This document shows positions 8,611 to 18,433 of a stretch of DNA of 64,000 nucleotides, one piece after another. Under the pieces are notes generated by a model. The model was not told where the DNA came from and searched no databases. It saw only the letters and a program-made list of their open reading frames with translations. The first letter of the stretch is position 1; every line of letters starts with the position of its first letter. This DNA comes from UBA6163 sp041753075. GTDB taxonomy: Bacteria > Planctomycetota > Planctomycetia > Pirellulales > Pirellulaceae. A program made the translations under genes and the position numbers. The DNA lies in the NCBI GenBank assembly GCA_041753075.1, contig JBGSVE010000004.1:1-64000 (forward strand), read 5' to 3'.

Positions 8611-9344
8611 AATCGTCCACGATCGAGTAACTCGACAAACATTTCGACCAAATGCTCGTGACCAGTTTGGGCGCGCAATTGATCCAGCGTGCCTTCGTAT
8701 TGCAGCGATCCCTCATACAACAAACCAAACCGATCACACAACCGTTCGGCTTCGTCCAATCCATGCGTGCAAATCACGACGGCTTTGCCCAGCGTGCGCA
8801 GGTGCTGGATGTATTGAAAGATCGCTTGACAGCCAACGACATCGAGCCCGCGAGTCGGTTCGTCCAACAACATCACCGGCGGATCGTGTATCAATCCTCG
8901 AACTAACGTCACGCGTTGTCGTTGGCCCGTCGACAGCGCACCGGCGCGGCGATCTAGCAATTGGCGAATGTCGAGCAAATCGGCCAAGTGTTCCAGTCTC
9001 TCCGCCGCCACGTCGGGATCGGTCGCGTACAGGTCGGCGAAATACAACAACATCTCGCGAACCGTCAACCATGAATACACTCCGTCATTGGCAGAGACAA
9101 AACCGAGATTCGCCTTGACCGCGTTGGCATCGACATCGGTACGTGCCCCGTTGACCTCGGCATAACCGCTGTCCGGTTCCAATAAGCCAAGAATCATTCG
9201 CAGCGTCGTCGTCTTGCCGGCTCCGTTGGGGCCCATCAAACCGTAGACCTCGCCCTGGCGAACCGCGAACGAAAGCGAATTGACGGCGCGGACTTCGCCT
9301 TTTTCCAAGGCAAAGGTTTTGGTGAATTGATTGACTTCAAGCAT
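8607..9344 (-). CDS. ABC transporter ATP-binding protein, NatA/CcmA type
   Basis: A 245-residue ABC ATPase. Walker A is GPNGAGKTT (near residue 40), the Q-loop region is GFVSANDGVYSWLTVREML, the signature is LSTGQRQRV, Walker B is VMLLDEPTRGLD, and the switch His lies in ICTHGLDE. The sequence groups with single-domain ATPases that pair with ABC-2 type permeases (sodium or drug export). The start chosen is the ATG giving MLEVNQFTKTF; a longer frame upstream has no family similarity. It follows the 785-residue exported-protein gene with about 56 bases between. No permease gene lies within this window, so it is either an orphan ATPase or has a partner elsewhere. Confidence 0.93.
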   Translation of the reverse strand: MLEVNQFTKTFALEKGEVRAVNSLSFAVRQGEVYGLMGPNGAGKTTTLRMILGLLEPDSGYAEVNGARTDVDANAVKANLGFVSANDGVYSWLTVREMLLYFADLYATDPDVAAERLEHLADLLDIRQLLDRRAGALSTGQRQRVTLVRGLIHDPPVMLLDEPTRGLDVVGCQAIFQYIQHLRTLGKAVVICTHGLDEAERLCDRFGLLYEGSLQYEGTLDQLRAQTGHEHLVEMFVELLDRGRL

Positions 9345-9400
9345 GGGACTCAATTGAACGCACCACCGCCACGCCGACAAGTCGCCTCGCGTGCGGCCAA

Positions 9401-11758
9401 CTACTTTGCCGCGGATTCATACAGCGATTTGACCTGCGGGTCGGTCGGCGGCTGGGTCAGCAGCACGTACTGGGCGAGCTGTCTCGCTGCTGCGGCGTCT
9501 CCGCTTTTTCGCATCGCGGCGATCATTGCCAATTTGGCTTGGTGCCAGGCTGGACCGCCCTGTGGCAACTGGGCCGTAAGCGATTGCCAGGCTTTCAATC
9601 CGGCGGCCTGCGCTGCGGTATCGTTGGCATCGGCCAAGGCGGCCGCCAGCGACATTGACGTCGGCAAATTGCCCGGTTCGCGGGCACGAATCTGGTCCGC
9701 AAGTTCGCTTGCGCGCTGCCATTGGCCGGACCAACCAAACGCCAGAACGGTGGGCAATGACGGCTGCTCGACGGTCAATTGCATGATCGCCTTGGCAATC
9801 GTTGGCCGTAGTCGTGTCGATTGATTCCCATCGGTCATCAAGCGAAACGCGATCGCGCTCCGCAAGCTCGCATCCTGCGCCGCAACGAGATCCGATGGAA
9901 GCTCCGGTGCAGCGCCTTGTCGCACACTAAGCACGCTCTTGGCAAACGGTTCCGTAATGTTCTCCGCATCGAGTCCGTGAATCGCACCCGGCGGTCCAAA
10001 CATTGCTTGCAATCGTGCTGCTTGGCTGCGGCGAGCCGGTGACGGATTGTCCAAGCCTAGCAAGCCAATCGCTTCATCGAGTGTACCGTCGCGTTTCCCA
10101 AGCGGAACACTCACAATCGCCTGCAGCCACAAGTCACCGGCATGGACGATTCCTGGCTCGTCGAGCTCGACTCCTGAATCCACGGAAGGCAGCGCTGCCC
10201 TGGCGGCGGCCAGGGAATCGCCTTTGGATTGATGCAGCCGTACCAACCAATCAATCGTCGTCGCGATCGAGCCCGCGTTCGGCCACGTGCGGATCGATTC
10301 TTCAAGTTGCTCAGCCACCGCATCGACCGACGCAATGTCGGCCAGCAGTACGGATGATTGTAAATGCAAATCCGCGGCGCCGTTGTGCTGGTAATGTTGC
10401 AGGGAAATCTCGCGCAACAAGTCCGCCGCCCCGCGTTGGTCTTTGGCCACACGGCAGGCTGCGGCTGCGGAGGTTGCCAACCGAATCGCGTCGCCGTCAT
10501 CGGTTGTTGATCGTGCGGCGCTGGATAACCACTCGGCTGCAGCGGCGGGTTTGCCATCGCGCAATAGTTGCGCCGCTTGGGCCAAGACAATCCGCGCGTC
10601 GAGTTGGTCACCTTGGCCGGAAACTCCCGAGCGGAGGACCAGCCGCTCGGCCAATCGGCGGGCATAATCACCGTGGCGGACGGCAATTTGTTGCAGCGCG
10701 TCGCCGATTCGCTTGCGCAGGTTATCCGAATCATCACTCACCGATGTCGCCAACAACCATTCCAATTTGGCAAGATCGAAGTCGATCGAATTGGATTCGC
10801 CATTGGCTTGATCGAGCCATTGGCCGGCCAGATCGAGAACACCGCGATCGATCGCCAGCCGCGCGGCCAAGATGATTGTTTTCTCGTCGTTGGCATTGGT
10901 TGCGATCAGCGTTTTTATCAATGCGTCTGCTTCGTCGAATTGTCGCAAGCGTCGTCTCGCTTCGGCGAGCAATCGTGTGGCATCGCGCCGCTCGCCAGCG
11001 TCGATGGGCAACGAGTCAATCAAGTCGCCCGCCGCGACGGCGGCCTCGTTCGCCGCAGCAACCTCATCCACCGTGCCGGGCTCGAACAATTCGCCGCGCA
11101 ACATCAACGTTTCAATTCGACGCATCGTGATTTCGCGAACCAGTGCATTCAGATCGTTCGCAAGATCCGAATCACGATGCTGGTTCTCTTGAACAACTGC
11201 GGCATCGCTAGTTGATTTGATCCGCTCGCCCAGCGCAACGTGCAAACGCACAATCTGTTTAAGTGCTTCATCGCGGGCTGGGTCTCCCAGCGGTTTGAGA
11301 ATTGCCGACATCACGTCGCGGCGAGCTCGTGCGAGACTCGCGAGCGTGCGCTGGTACTCGATCCAAGGCGCTCGCGGATGATCGGGATGCGCCGCGTTCC
11401 ATTGGTCGAGCATCGCGATCGCTTCGCCGAGATGCACCGGCGATTTGTCTGGCGCGTCGCGAAGCATTTCGACGATGCAAGTTTGTGCCGCATATAATGT
11501 CCAGCGCGCGGCCTCGTCGCTGCCGCTTTTTGCATCCGCCAGATGCCGTTGGCAAATCTGTTTGGCAATATCGGTCATGCCGCGTGCCAGCAGTGTGTCG
11601 ATCAGATCGGCTGACGTCGAATCGGTGTTTCGCTGGACCGGCTGGGCGGCTGAGGATGAATGCACCGCCAATGCCAACAGCAGCCCCAACCATTGATGAA
11701 GTCGCCTCGAGTAGAACAATTGTCGCAATTGTTCAGCCAGCAGTGAGCGGTTTGTCAT
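9401..11758 (-). CDS. Large exported alpha-helical (TPR-like) protein
   Basis: A 785-residue protein with a signal-like hydrophobic segment (about 22-37, ending SSSAAQ) and a long Ala/Leu/Arg-rich helical body with recurrent helix-turn-helix pairs such as AEWLSSAARSTTDDGDAIRLATSAAAACRVA broken over several units, like TPR or Sel1-type solenoids. No enzyme motif was found. The start overlaps the stop of the SUI1 gene by four bases. Residues 7-16 (LAEQLRQLFY) are encoded by a GTAGAAC palindrome, so the true start may be later or the repeat has been incorporated into the gene. Such proteins usually scaffold complexes in the periplasm; that is inference. Confidence 0.72.
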   Translation of the reverse strand: MTNRSLLAEQLRQLFYSRRLHQWLGLLLALAVHSSSAAQPVQRNTDSTSADLIDTLLARGMTDIAKQICQRHLADAKSGSDEAARWTLYAAQTCIVEMLRDAPDKSPVHLGEAIAMLDQWNAAHPDHPRAPWIEYQRTLASLARARRDVMSAILKPLGDPARDEALKQIVRLHVALGERIKSTSDAAVVQENQHRDSDLANDLNALVREITMRRIETLMLRGELFEPGTVDEVAAANEAAVAAGDLIDSLPIDAGERRDATRLLAEARRRLRQFDEADALIKTLIATNANDEKTIILAARLAIDRGVLDLAGQWLDQANGESNSIDFDLAKLEWLLATSVSDDSDNLRKRIGDALQQIAVRHGDYARRLAERLVLRSGVSGQGDQLDARIVLAQAAQLLRDGKPAAAAEWLSSAARSTTDDGDAIRLATSAAAACRVAKDQRGAADLLREISLQHYQHNGAADLHLQSSVLLADIASVDAVAEQLEESIRTWPNAGSIATTIDWLVRLHQSKGDSLAAARAALPSVDSGVELDEPGIVHAGDLWLQAIVSVPLGKRDGTLDEAIGLLGLDNPSPARRSQAARLQAMFGPPGAIHGLDAENITEPFAKSVLSVRQGAAPELPSDLVAAQDASLRSAIAFRLMTDGNQSTRLRPTIAKAIMQLTVEQPSLPTVLAFGWSGQWQRASELADQIRAREPGNLPTSMSLAAALADANDTAAQAAGLKAWQSLTAQLPQGGPAWHQAKLAMIAAMRKSGDAAAARQLAQYVLLTQPPTDPQVKSLYESAAK
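11711..11734 (+). repeat. GTAGAAC palindromic repeat inside a coding region
   Basis: The element has perfect nine-base arms, GAACAATTG and CAATTGTTC, around TCG and is preceded by GTA. It sits within the first 16 codons of the 785-residue exported-protein gene, where it encodes part of EQLRQLFY. It is the most regular copy of the family in this window. Confidence 0.75.
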
Positions 11759-12093
11759 GTGACGTGGTAGCCAAGTTGCTTGAGCAGTTCGGCGGCGCGA
11801 AGACGCTGGTCGCCTTGAATCACAATCATGTCGGCCTCACGCGAGCCACCGGCACCGCAATGGTTTTTCAACTGCGTCAATCGCTCAGCTAACGCCGGGT
11901 CATCGGCGAAGAATCCGCGAATCGTCGTTACGACGCGACCTCCTTTGCGTTTCTCGATCGCAATTCGGAGCTTCTGGTCTGCGGGATCTTTGGGGCTTGG
12001 AGGCGATGGTGGGCACCGACAATCAGCCTGCAATACGCCACAGCGATCGCAGTGGAAGGAATCATCCCATTTTGTACCGGCAAATAGGCCCAT
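11755..12093 (-). CDS. SUI1/YciH-type translation factor with N-terminal zinc ribbon
   Basis: A 112-residue protein starting at MGLFAGTKWDD (a longer frame adds 16 residues with no family character). The second half is an eIF1/SUI1 fold: IEKRKGGRVVTTIRGFF, LTQLKNHCGAGGS and IVIQGDQRLRAAELL are typical of bacterial YciH. The N-terminal part carries CDRC..ADCRC, a four-cysteine cluster that probably binds zinc and is absent from E. coli YciH. YciH is thought to bind the small ribosomal subunit and affect initiation fidelity. It is first in the minus run with the 785-residue gene, overlapping it by four bases. Confidence 0.9.
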   Translation of the reverse strand: MGLFAGTKWDDSFHCDRCGVLQADCRCPPSPPSPKDPADQKLRIAIEKRKGGRVVTTIRGFFADDPALAERLTQLKNHCGAGGSREADMIVIQGDQRLRAAELLKQLGYHVT

Positions 12094-12202
12094 CGTCGCC
12101 TGCTCAATTGGGTATAATGATTTTCCTGCCCAGCCGCTCACGCCGCTGCCCGACAGCGGCCAGCGTGTTTCTCCTTAAACATGGAACAACCCACAAAACG
12201 CC

Positions 12203-15200
12203 ATGCTTGCTATCGACTTCAACGCTTTTGTTCGTGCCCACGCAATCGTCTCGGCGCTGCTGCTGGCAATTGTAACGTCTGCGATTGTCGCAGAAACAAC
12301 GGACGCGGTCGAACCGGCGGGCGATGCCGCCCGTTGGGGCGAGTTGTCGATTCGTTACAACCGCGACATTCGCCCAATCTTGGCGGACAATTGTTTTGCG
12401 TGCCATGGCCCGGACAGCGCTTCGCGAAAGGCGGAACTGCGGCTCGACGACTTCACCTCCGCGTCCGAAATGAACGCGATCGTTCCCGGCGACGTCGAGG
12501 CAAGTGAGTTGTTGAGGCGAATTCGATTGCCCGAGAGCGACGACTTGGCGATGCCGCCCGGCTCGGGCCATAAACGTTTAAGCGACGACCAAAAACAAAC
12601 GCTCGAACGTTGGATTGCACAGGGAGCAAAGTACGAGCCACATTGGTCATTGATCGCGCCCACTAAGCCCGCGATCCCGTCGGTAGTCAACGAAGCCTGG
12701 GTCCGCAACCCGATCGATGCGTTTGTGCTCGCGAAGCTCGATGCGGTCGGTTTGCCACCGGCACCCGAAGCCGACCGGCGCACGATCGCGCGGCGGTTGT
12801 CGTTGGATCTGGTCGGTTTGCCGCCAACGCCTCAGACCGTCGAGGAGTTCGCGGGCGATCCTTCGCCGGATTATTACGAACGGTATGTCGATGCATTGCT
12901 GAAGTCGGCGCGGTATGGCGAACATCGCGGACGCTATTGGCTCGACTATGCTCGATACGCCGATACACATGGCATTCACTTTGATAACTTTCGCGAAATG
13001 TGGTCCTATCGCGATTGGGTGATCGATGCCTTCAATCGCAACTTGCCGTTCGACCAATTCACGATTCAGCAATTGGCCGGTGACCTCTTGCCGTCACCGA
13101 CACTCGATCAATTGATCGCCAGCGGGTTCAATCGTTGCAACATCACGACGAACGAAGGTGGCATCATCGATGAAGAATACAAGGTGCTTTACGCGCGTGA
13201 TCGAACCGAGACGACCAGTACGGTTTGGATGGCGCTAACGACGGGATGTGCGGTTTGTCACGACCACAAATTTGACCCAGTCTCGCAACGCGACTTCTAC
13301 GCGTTGTCGGCGTTCTTCAACAACACGACCCAGGCAGTGCGCGACGGCAACATTGCCAACACACCGCCGATTGTCGATGTTCCGCTACTTGAAGAACGGG
13401 CGCGATATGGTGAACTTAATGCGTTGATCGCCGACACCAAATCGGACAGTGAATCGGCGCGCGCCGCAGCGCGAAAGCAGTTCGATGCCGGTGACAAGCC
13501 AATGGATGCTCGCGCAGTCGCAAATAAGATCACGACCGAGCGACTGCGGTTCCATGCGTTGCTCAACGAGGGCAGCGGATCGGGCGTGGCGTCAGTCGTC
13601 GATGGCAACCTCCGCTTGAACATGGGTTCGCAATCATTAGTGTGGGCCGAGGGTCACGTTGCCCCGGGGTCGCTAGTAGTCAACGACAAGTCGAGCGTCG
13701 AAGTGGGTGACGTTGTTGGGAATCTTGAATTCGACAAGCCATTTTCGTATGGTGCCTGGATCTATCTGAACAATGCCAATCCGACGGGTGCCGTGATTGC
13801 GCGAATGGACGAAGCGAACGAGCATCGCGGGTTCGATTTGTGGCTTGAAGGTGCCCGCATCGGTGCGCATCTCGTTCACAAATGGCCGGAAAATTCGGTC
13901 AAAGTGGTGACCAAGGAGGCGCTACCCAAAGACCAGTGGCATCACGTTTTCGTGACCTACGACGGCAAGGGCAAAGCGGCAGGTCTGCAAATCTATGTCA
14001 ACGGAAAAGTGCGTACCGACCGCATCGCCGAGAAGAACAAATTGACCGCCAGCATTCGCACCGATGTTCCGTTTCGCATCGGCGGACGCAGCGCCGGCAA
14101 CCTGCCGCAAGGCGTTCGCGTTAACGATGTGCGCGTCTACGACCGCAAGCTTACCGACCCCGATGTCGCGGAAATCGCAATCAACACGCGAGTCAGCTAC
14201 GTTGCCCAACAGCCATCCGACAATCGCAATCCAGAGGATGCTGACGAATTGTTTGCCTATTGGCTGAAAGAATCTTCGCCTGATTACGCCGCAGCGTTGG
14301 CCAAAGTCACGGCCCTCGAAGATGAAAAAGAGGCTATTCGCAAACGTGGCACCGTGGCCCACGTGATGAACGAACGCGCCGAACCCGCCGTAGCGTTTGT
14401 GCTCGAGCGTGGCGAGTATGACCAACAACGAGATGAAGTCGCCGCTGCGGTTCCGGGTGTGTTGCCGCCGATGGCCGCCGACTTGCCGGCCAATCGTCTC
14501 GGCTTGGCCAAGTGGCTCGTTGCACCGGAGCATCCGCTGATGGCGCGAGTGACGGTCAATCGCGTTTGGCAAGAAGTTTTTGGCACCGGTTTGGTGGCGA
14601 CGACCGGCGACTTCGGCGTCACCGGCGAATTGCCAAGCCACCCCGAACTGCTCGATTGGTTGGCCGTCGACTTGCGCGAAAACGGTTGGGACATGAAGCG
14701 TTTGTATCGGCTGATTTTGACCAGTTCGACCTATCGCCAATCCGCCGCAACCACGGCGGAGAAGATTGACATCGACGCGGCAAATCGATTCTTGTCACGC
14801 GGCCCACGGTTCCGCTTGGACGCCGAAATGATTCGCGATTACGCGCTCCAGGTCAGCGGTTTGTTATCGACAAAGATCGGCGGTGCGAGCGTCAAGCCGT
14901 ATCAACCCGAAGGGGTTTGGGAAGCGGTCGCCATGACGCCCAGCAATACGCGAATTTATAAACAAGACGATGGCGAAGCACTGTATCGCCGCAGCATGTA
15001 TACGTTTTGGAAGCGCAGTGCTCCGCCAGCATCGATGGATGTATTCAACGCGCCAAGTCGCGAAGTATGCAACGTCCGCCGCGAACGCACCAACACACCG
15101 CTGCAGGCGCTGGCGGCGCTGAACGATCCACAATTGATCGAAGCGGCGCGTCACTTGGCCGCCAAATCAATGCGTCAATCGAGCGAGACCGACGTGCGAA

Positions 15201-15436
15201 TCGAGTACCTGGCGAGCCAGGTTTTGTTGCGGCCACTAAGCGACGACGAACGCAAGATCGTGGCGGATTCGCTAGCGGCGCTGGCGGACTATTACGAAAC
15301 GAATCCTGAGGACGCGGCAAAGCTAGTGGCGACTGGCGAGTCCACTGTGCCAAGCGATTTGGCCGCAACCCAGTTGGCGGCGCTGACGATGCTGGCCAAT
15401 CAATTGCTTAATGTCGACGAAGCTCTCAACAAATAG
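12203..15436 (+). CDS. PSD1-type protein: planctomycete cytochrome, DUF1549, LamG and DUF1553
   Basis: A 1077-residue exported protein with a signal peptide (about 1-32). Domain order: a planctomycete cytochrome C-like domain with haem-type CFACH at 64-68, DUF1549 from about 165 to 400 with a second CAVCH motif near 349-353 followed by DHKFDP, a LamG/concanavalin-like domain (about 440-670; AWIYLNNANPTGAVI, QWHHVFVTYDGKG, VRVNDVRVYDRKL), and DUF1553 from about 760 to the end (RVTVNRVWQEVFGTGL, RLILTSSTYRQS, NTPLQALAALNDPQ). The paired DUF1549/DUF1553 proteins are a planctomycete hallmark with proposed roles in polysaccharide breakdown or binding; no activity is proven. The DUF1501 gene follows directly, forming the usual pair. 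Confidence 0.95.
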   Translation: MLAIDFNAFVRAHAIVSALLLAIVTSAIVAETTDAVEPAGDAARWGELSIRYNRDIRPILADNCFACHGPDSASRKAELRLDDFTSASEMNAIVPGDVEASELLRRIRLPESDDLAMPPGSGHKRLSDDQKQTLERWIAQGAKYEPHWSLIAPTKPAIPSVVNEAWVRNPIDAFVLAKLDAVGLPPAPEADRRTIARRLSLDLVGLPPTPQTVEEFAGDPSPDYYERYVDALLKSARYGEHRGRYWLDYARYADTHGIHFDNFREMWSYRDWVIDAFNRNLPFDQFTIQQLAGDLLPSPTLDQLIASGFNRCNITTNEGGIIDEEYKVLYARDRTETTSTVWMALTTGCAVCHDHKFDPVSQRDFYALSAFFNNTTQAVRDGNIANTPPIVDVPLLEERARYGELNALIADTKSDSESARAAARKQFDAGDKPMDARAVANKITTERLRFHALLNEGSGSGVASVVDGNLRLNMGSQSLVWAEGHVAPGSLVVNDKSSVEVGDVVGNLEFDKPFSYGAWIYLNNANPTGAVIARMDEANEHRGFDLWLEGARIGAHLVHKWPENSVKVVTKEALPKDQWHHVFVTYDGKGKAAGLQIYVNGKVRTDRIAEKNKLTASIRTDVPFRIGGRSAGNLPQGVRVNDVRVYDRKLTDPDVAEIAINTRVSYVAQQPSDNRNPEDADELFAYWLKESSPDYAAALAKVTALEDEKEAIRKRGTVAHVMNERAEPAVAFVLERGEYDQQRDEVAAAVPGVLPPMAADLPANRLGLAKWLVAPEHPLMARVTVNRVWQEVFGTGLVATTGDFGVTGELPSHPELLDWLAVDLRENGWDMKRLYRLILTSSTYRQSAATTAEKIDIDAANRFLSRGPRFRLDAEMIRDYALQVSGLLSTKIGGASVKPYQPEGVWEAVAMTPSNTRIYKQDDGEALYRRSMYTFWKRSAPPASMDVFNAPSREVCNVRRERTNTPLQALAALNDPQLIEAARHLAAKSMRQSSETDVRIEYLASQVLLRPLSDDERKIVADSLAALADYYETNPEDAAKLVATGESTVPSDLAATQLAALTMLANQLLNVDEALNK

Positions 15437-15445
15437 GTGCAAGCG

Positions 15446-16924
<1,479 letters not shown>

Positions 16925-16937
16925 GCGCGCGCGAAGC

Positions 16938-16958
16938 AGGGCCAGTAAAACCGGCCCT
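16938..16958 (+). terminator. Possible terminator after the DUF1501 gene
   Basis: AGGGCC and GGCCCT form a six-base-pair stem around a nine-base loop just after the DUF1501 stop; only a short CTTTT follows some bases later, so it is a weak candidate. Confidence 0.3.
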
Positions 16959-16985
16959 AACGTCTTTTCCAAAACGGCGACAGGA

Positions 16986-17297
16986 TTATGTCAGCCGTTC
17001 GACGCTGATGACCGGATTGGCGAACCAAACGCCAATGATCTCGCAACACGGCGGCAGCGCAATCTGGTCAATGCGGAAGTCGCCGCCGGTAGTAATTGCG
17101 GTCGGATCGATGTCGAGGTGGTCGGGCAACAAATCGGCAAAACCCTCGACGCGGAGAGTCTGGTAATACTGCGTCAAAACCAGTCCTTCACCAAGCACAC
17201 ACGGCTTGACGACTACGGGAATATCGCGGACGACAACCGCCATTGACGACGAACCGGTTGCGCCATCAGCCTCGGTCGAGGCCAAAGTCTTTGTCAT
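16986..17297 (-). CDS. Small hypothetical protein
   Basis: A 103-residue protein starting MTKTLASTEADGATGSSS, with an ATG preceded by GGAAA. It has no signal peptide or membrane segment. The body is beta-rich (VVVRDIPVVVKPCVLGEGLVL) and ends FANPVISVERLT; a CC pair occurs near residue 85. I do not recognise the family. It stands alone between the DUF1501 gene (convergent) and the dehydrogenase gene. Reading frame and start signal look genuine, but function is unknown. Confidence 0.55.
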   Translation of the reverse strand: MTKTLASTEADGATGSSSMAVVVRDIPVVVKPCVLGEGLVLTQYYQTLRVEGFADLLPDHLDIDPTAITTGGDFRIDQIALPPCCEIIGVWFANPVISVERLT

Positions 17298-17644
17298 TAT
17301 CGTTTCCGATAGGGGATGTTCATTTTCGAGTTGTCTTTTGGGGAAAAGACGCACGGAAATGAAACGGGGTGGGGAGGTTGGGCAGGACGTGCAAGCTCAG
17401 CTTTCAATCTCACTCGGCAGGTGTTTGCCAGAGGATGAGAAAAACTGGCCATTTGGCTGGGGAAACTCACACTAATGCCTTTTCGCTTGGCACCGCCAGT
17501 CCAGGCCGCCTTAACATGGATCACGGTGCATGCGTTGCGTAAGTTTAGTCTCCCTTAATCAAGTGAAGAAGGCAAGAAAGCCATGTTTGCGTGAATTTTT
17601 TACGATATTTCGGATTTCGCAAGATGGCAAGTCTGGGAAAGCTG
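17298..17644. other. Intergenic region without recognised gene
   Basis: About 350 bases. It holds a small AT-rich hairpin at 17333-17350 (GTCTTTT, GGGG loop, AAAAGAC) whose role is unclear. No reading frame with family similarity was seen. Confidence 0.4.
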
Positions 17645-18424
17645 TTACCGCGCGGTCCAGCCGCCATCGACGGTGAGCATGCTTCCGGTCATGTAGCTGG
17701 CGGCGGGACTCGACAAAAAAATCGCCGCCCCTTGAATCTCGCTCATCGTGCCCCAGCGCTCCAGCGCCGTCGCACCGACGATAAACCGTTTCGCCTCGTC
17801 GGTATCCGCGATCGGTATGTTCATCGGCGTCAAAAATGGTCCGGGGCAGATGGCGTTGACCGTGATTCCGTCGGCGGCCAATTCCAGCGCTAGCGCGCGA
17901 GTCAACTGGACCACGGCACCTTTGCTGGTCGCGTACGGCGTTCGGTTTGCTAGTCCGACCAATCCCAACGTGCTGGCCATGTTGACGATCCGTCCGAATT
18001 GTTGCCCGCGCATAATCGCCACGACATGCTTTGCACACAACCAACTGGCATCGACGTTAACGCTTTGAACCTGGCGAAATTCGTCGAGCGTGATAGTTTC
18101 AATCGGCCCGCGAATGTTGATGCCGGCATTGTTGATGAGGATATCAATCCGGCCGAACGCGGCGAAGCATGACTGGATCATCTCCCGCACATCGGCTTCG
18201 CGCGACACGTCCGCTTGAAGCCCGATCGTACTCACCGGGTACTCATCGGCAATGGTCGCCGCCGCCGCCGATGCTTCATCGAGATGGCGACTGACCACGC
18301 AGATGTTTGCGCCCGCCGAAGCCAAACCCGCCGCCATTGCTTCGCCGAGACCTTTGGAACCGCCGGTGACTATCGCCACACGGTCAGTCAAATCAAACTG
18401 CGAAATTCCTGCCCAGCGGGTCAT
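17645..18424 (-). CDS. Short-chain dehydrogenase/reductase
   Basis: A 259-residue classical SDR. Cofactor motif TGGSKGLG near residue 20, NNAG near 97, and the catalytic Ser and YxxxK in ASTLGLVG...YATSK; the end MLTVDGGW is the usual substrate-loop C-terminus. The closest named groups are gluconate 5-dehydrogenase and glucose 1-dehydrogenase, but the substrate is not determined by sequence. An Arg after beta-strand 2 (VVSRHLD) suggests NADP preference, which is inference. It begins nine bases after the TPR lipoprotein gene, so the two may be cotranscribed although their functions seem unrelated. Confidence 0.93.
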   Translation of the reverse strand: MTRWAGISQFDLTDRVAIVTGGSKGLGEAMAAGLASAGANICVVSRHLDEASAAAATIADEYPVSTIGLQADVSREADVREMIQSCFAAFGRIDILINNAGINIRGPIETITLDEFRQVQSVNVDASWLCAKHVVAIMRGQQFGRIVNMASTLGLVGLANRTPYATSKGAVVQLTRALALELAADGITVNAICPGPFLTPMNIPIADTDEAKRFIVGATALERWGTMSEIQGAAIFLSSPAASYMTGSMLTVDGGWTAR

Positions 18425-18433
18425 GTCAGAGCC

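Noticed and set aside
12113..12118. TATAAT sequence as a promoter of the DUF1549/DUF1553 gene
   Set aside because: The hexamer is present, but no -35-like hexamer lies 16-18 bases upstream and it is inside the extended frame of the SUI1 gene; not strong enough to call.
13922..14740. A 272-codon minus-strand frame inside the DUF1549/DUF1553 gene
   Set aside because: Antisense shadow of a well-supported gene with no recognisable domain or start signal.
17333..17350. GTCTTTT/AAAAGAC hairpin as a terminator
   Set aside because: Stem is short and AT-rich, no T-run follows on either strand, and it is not directly after a gene end.
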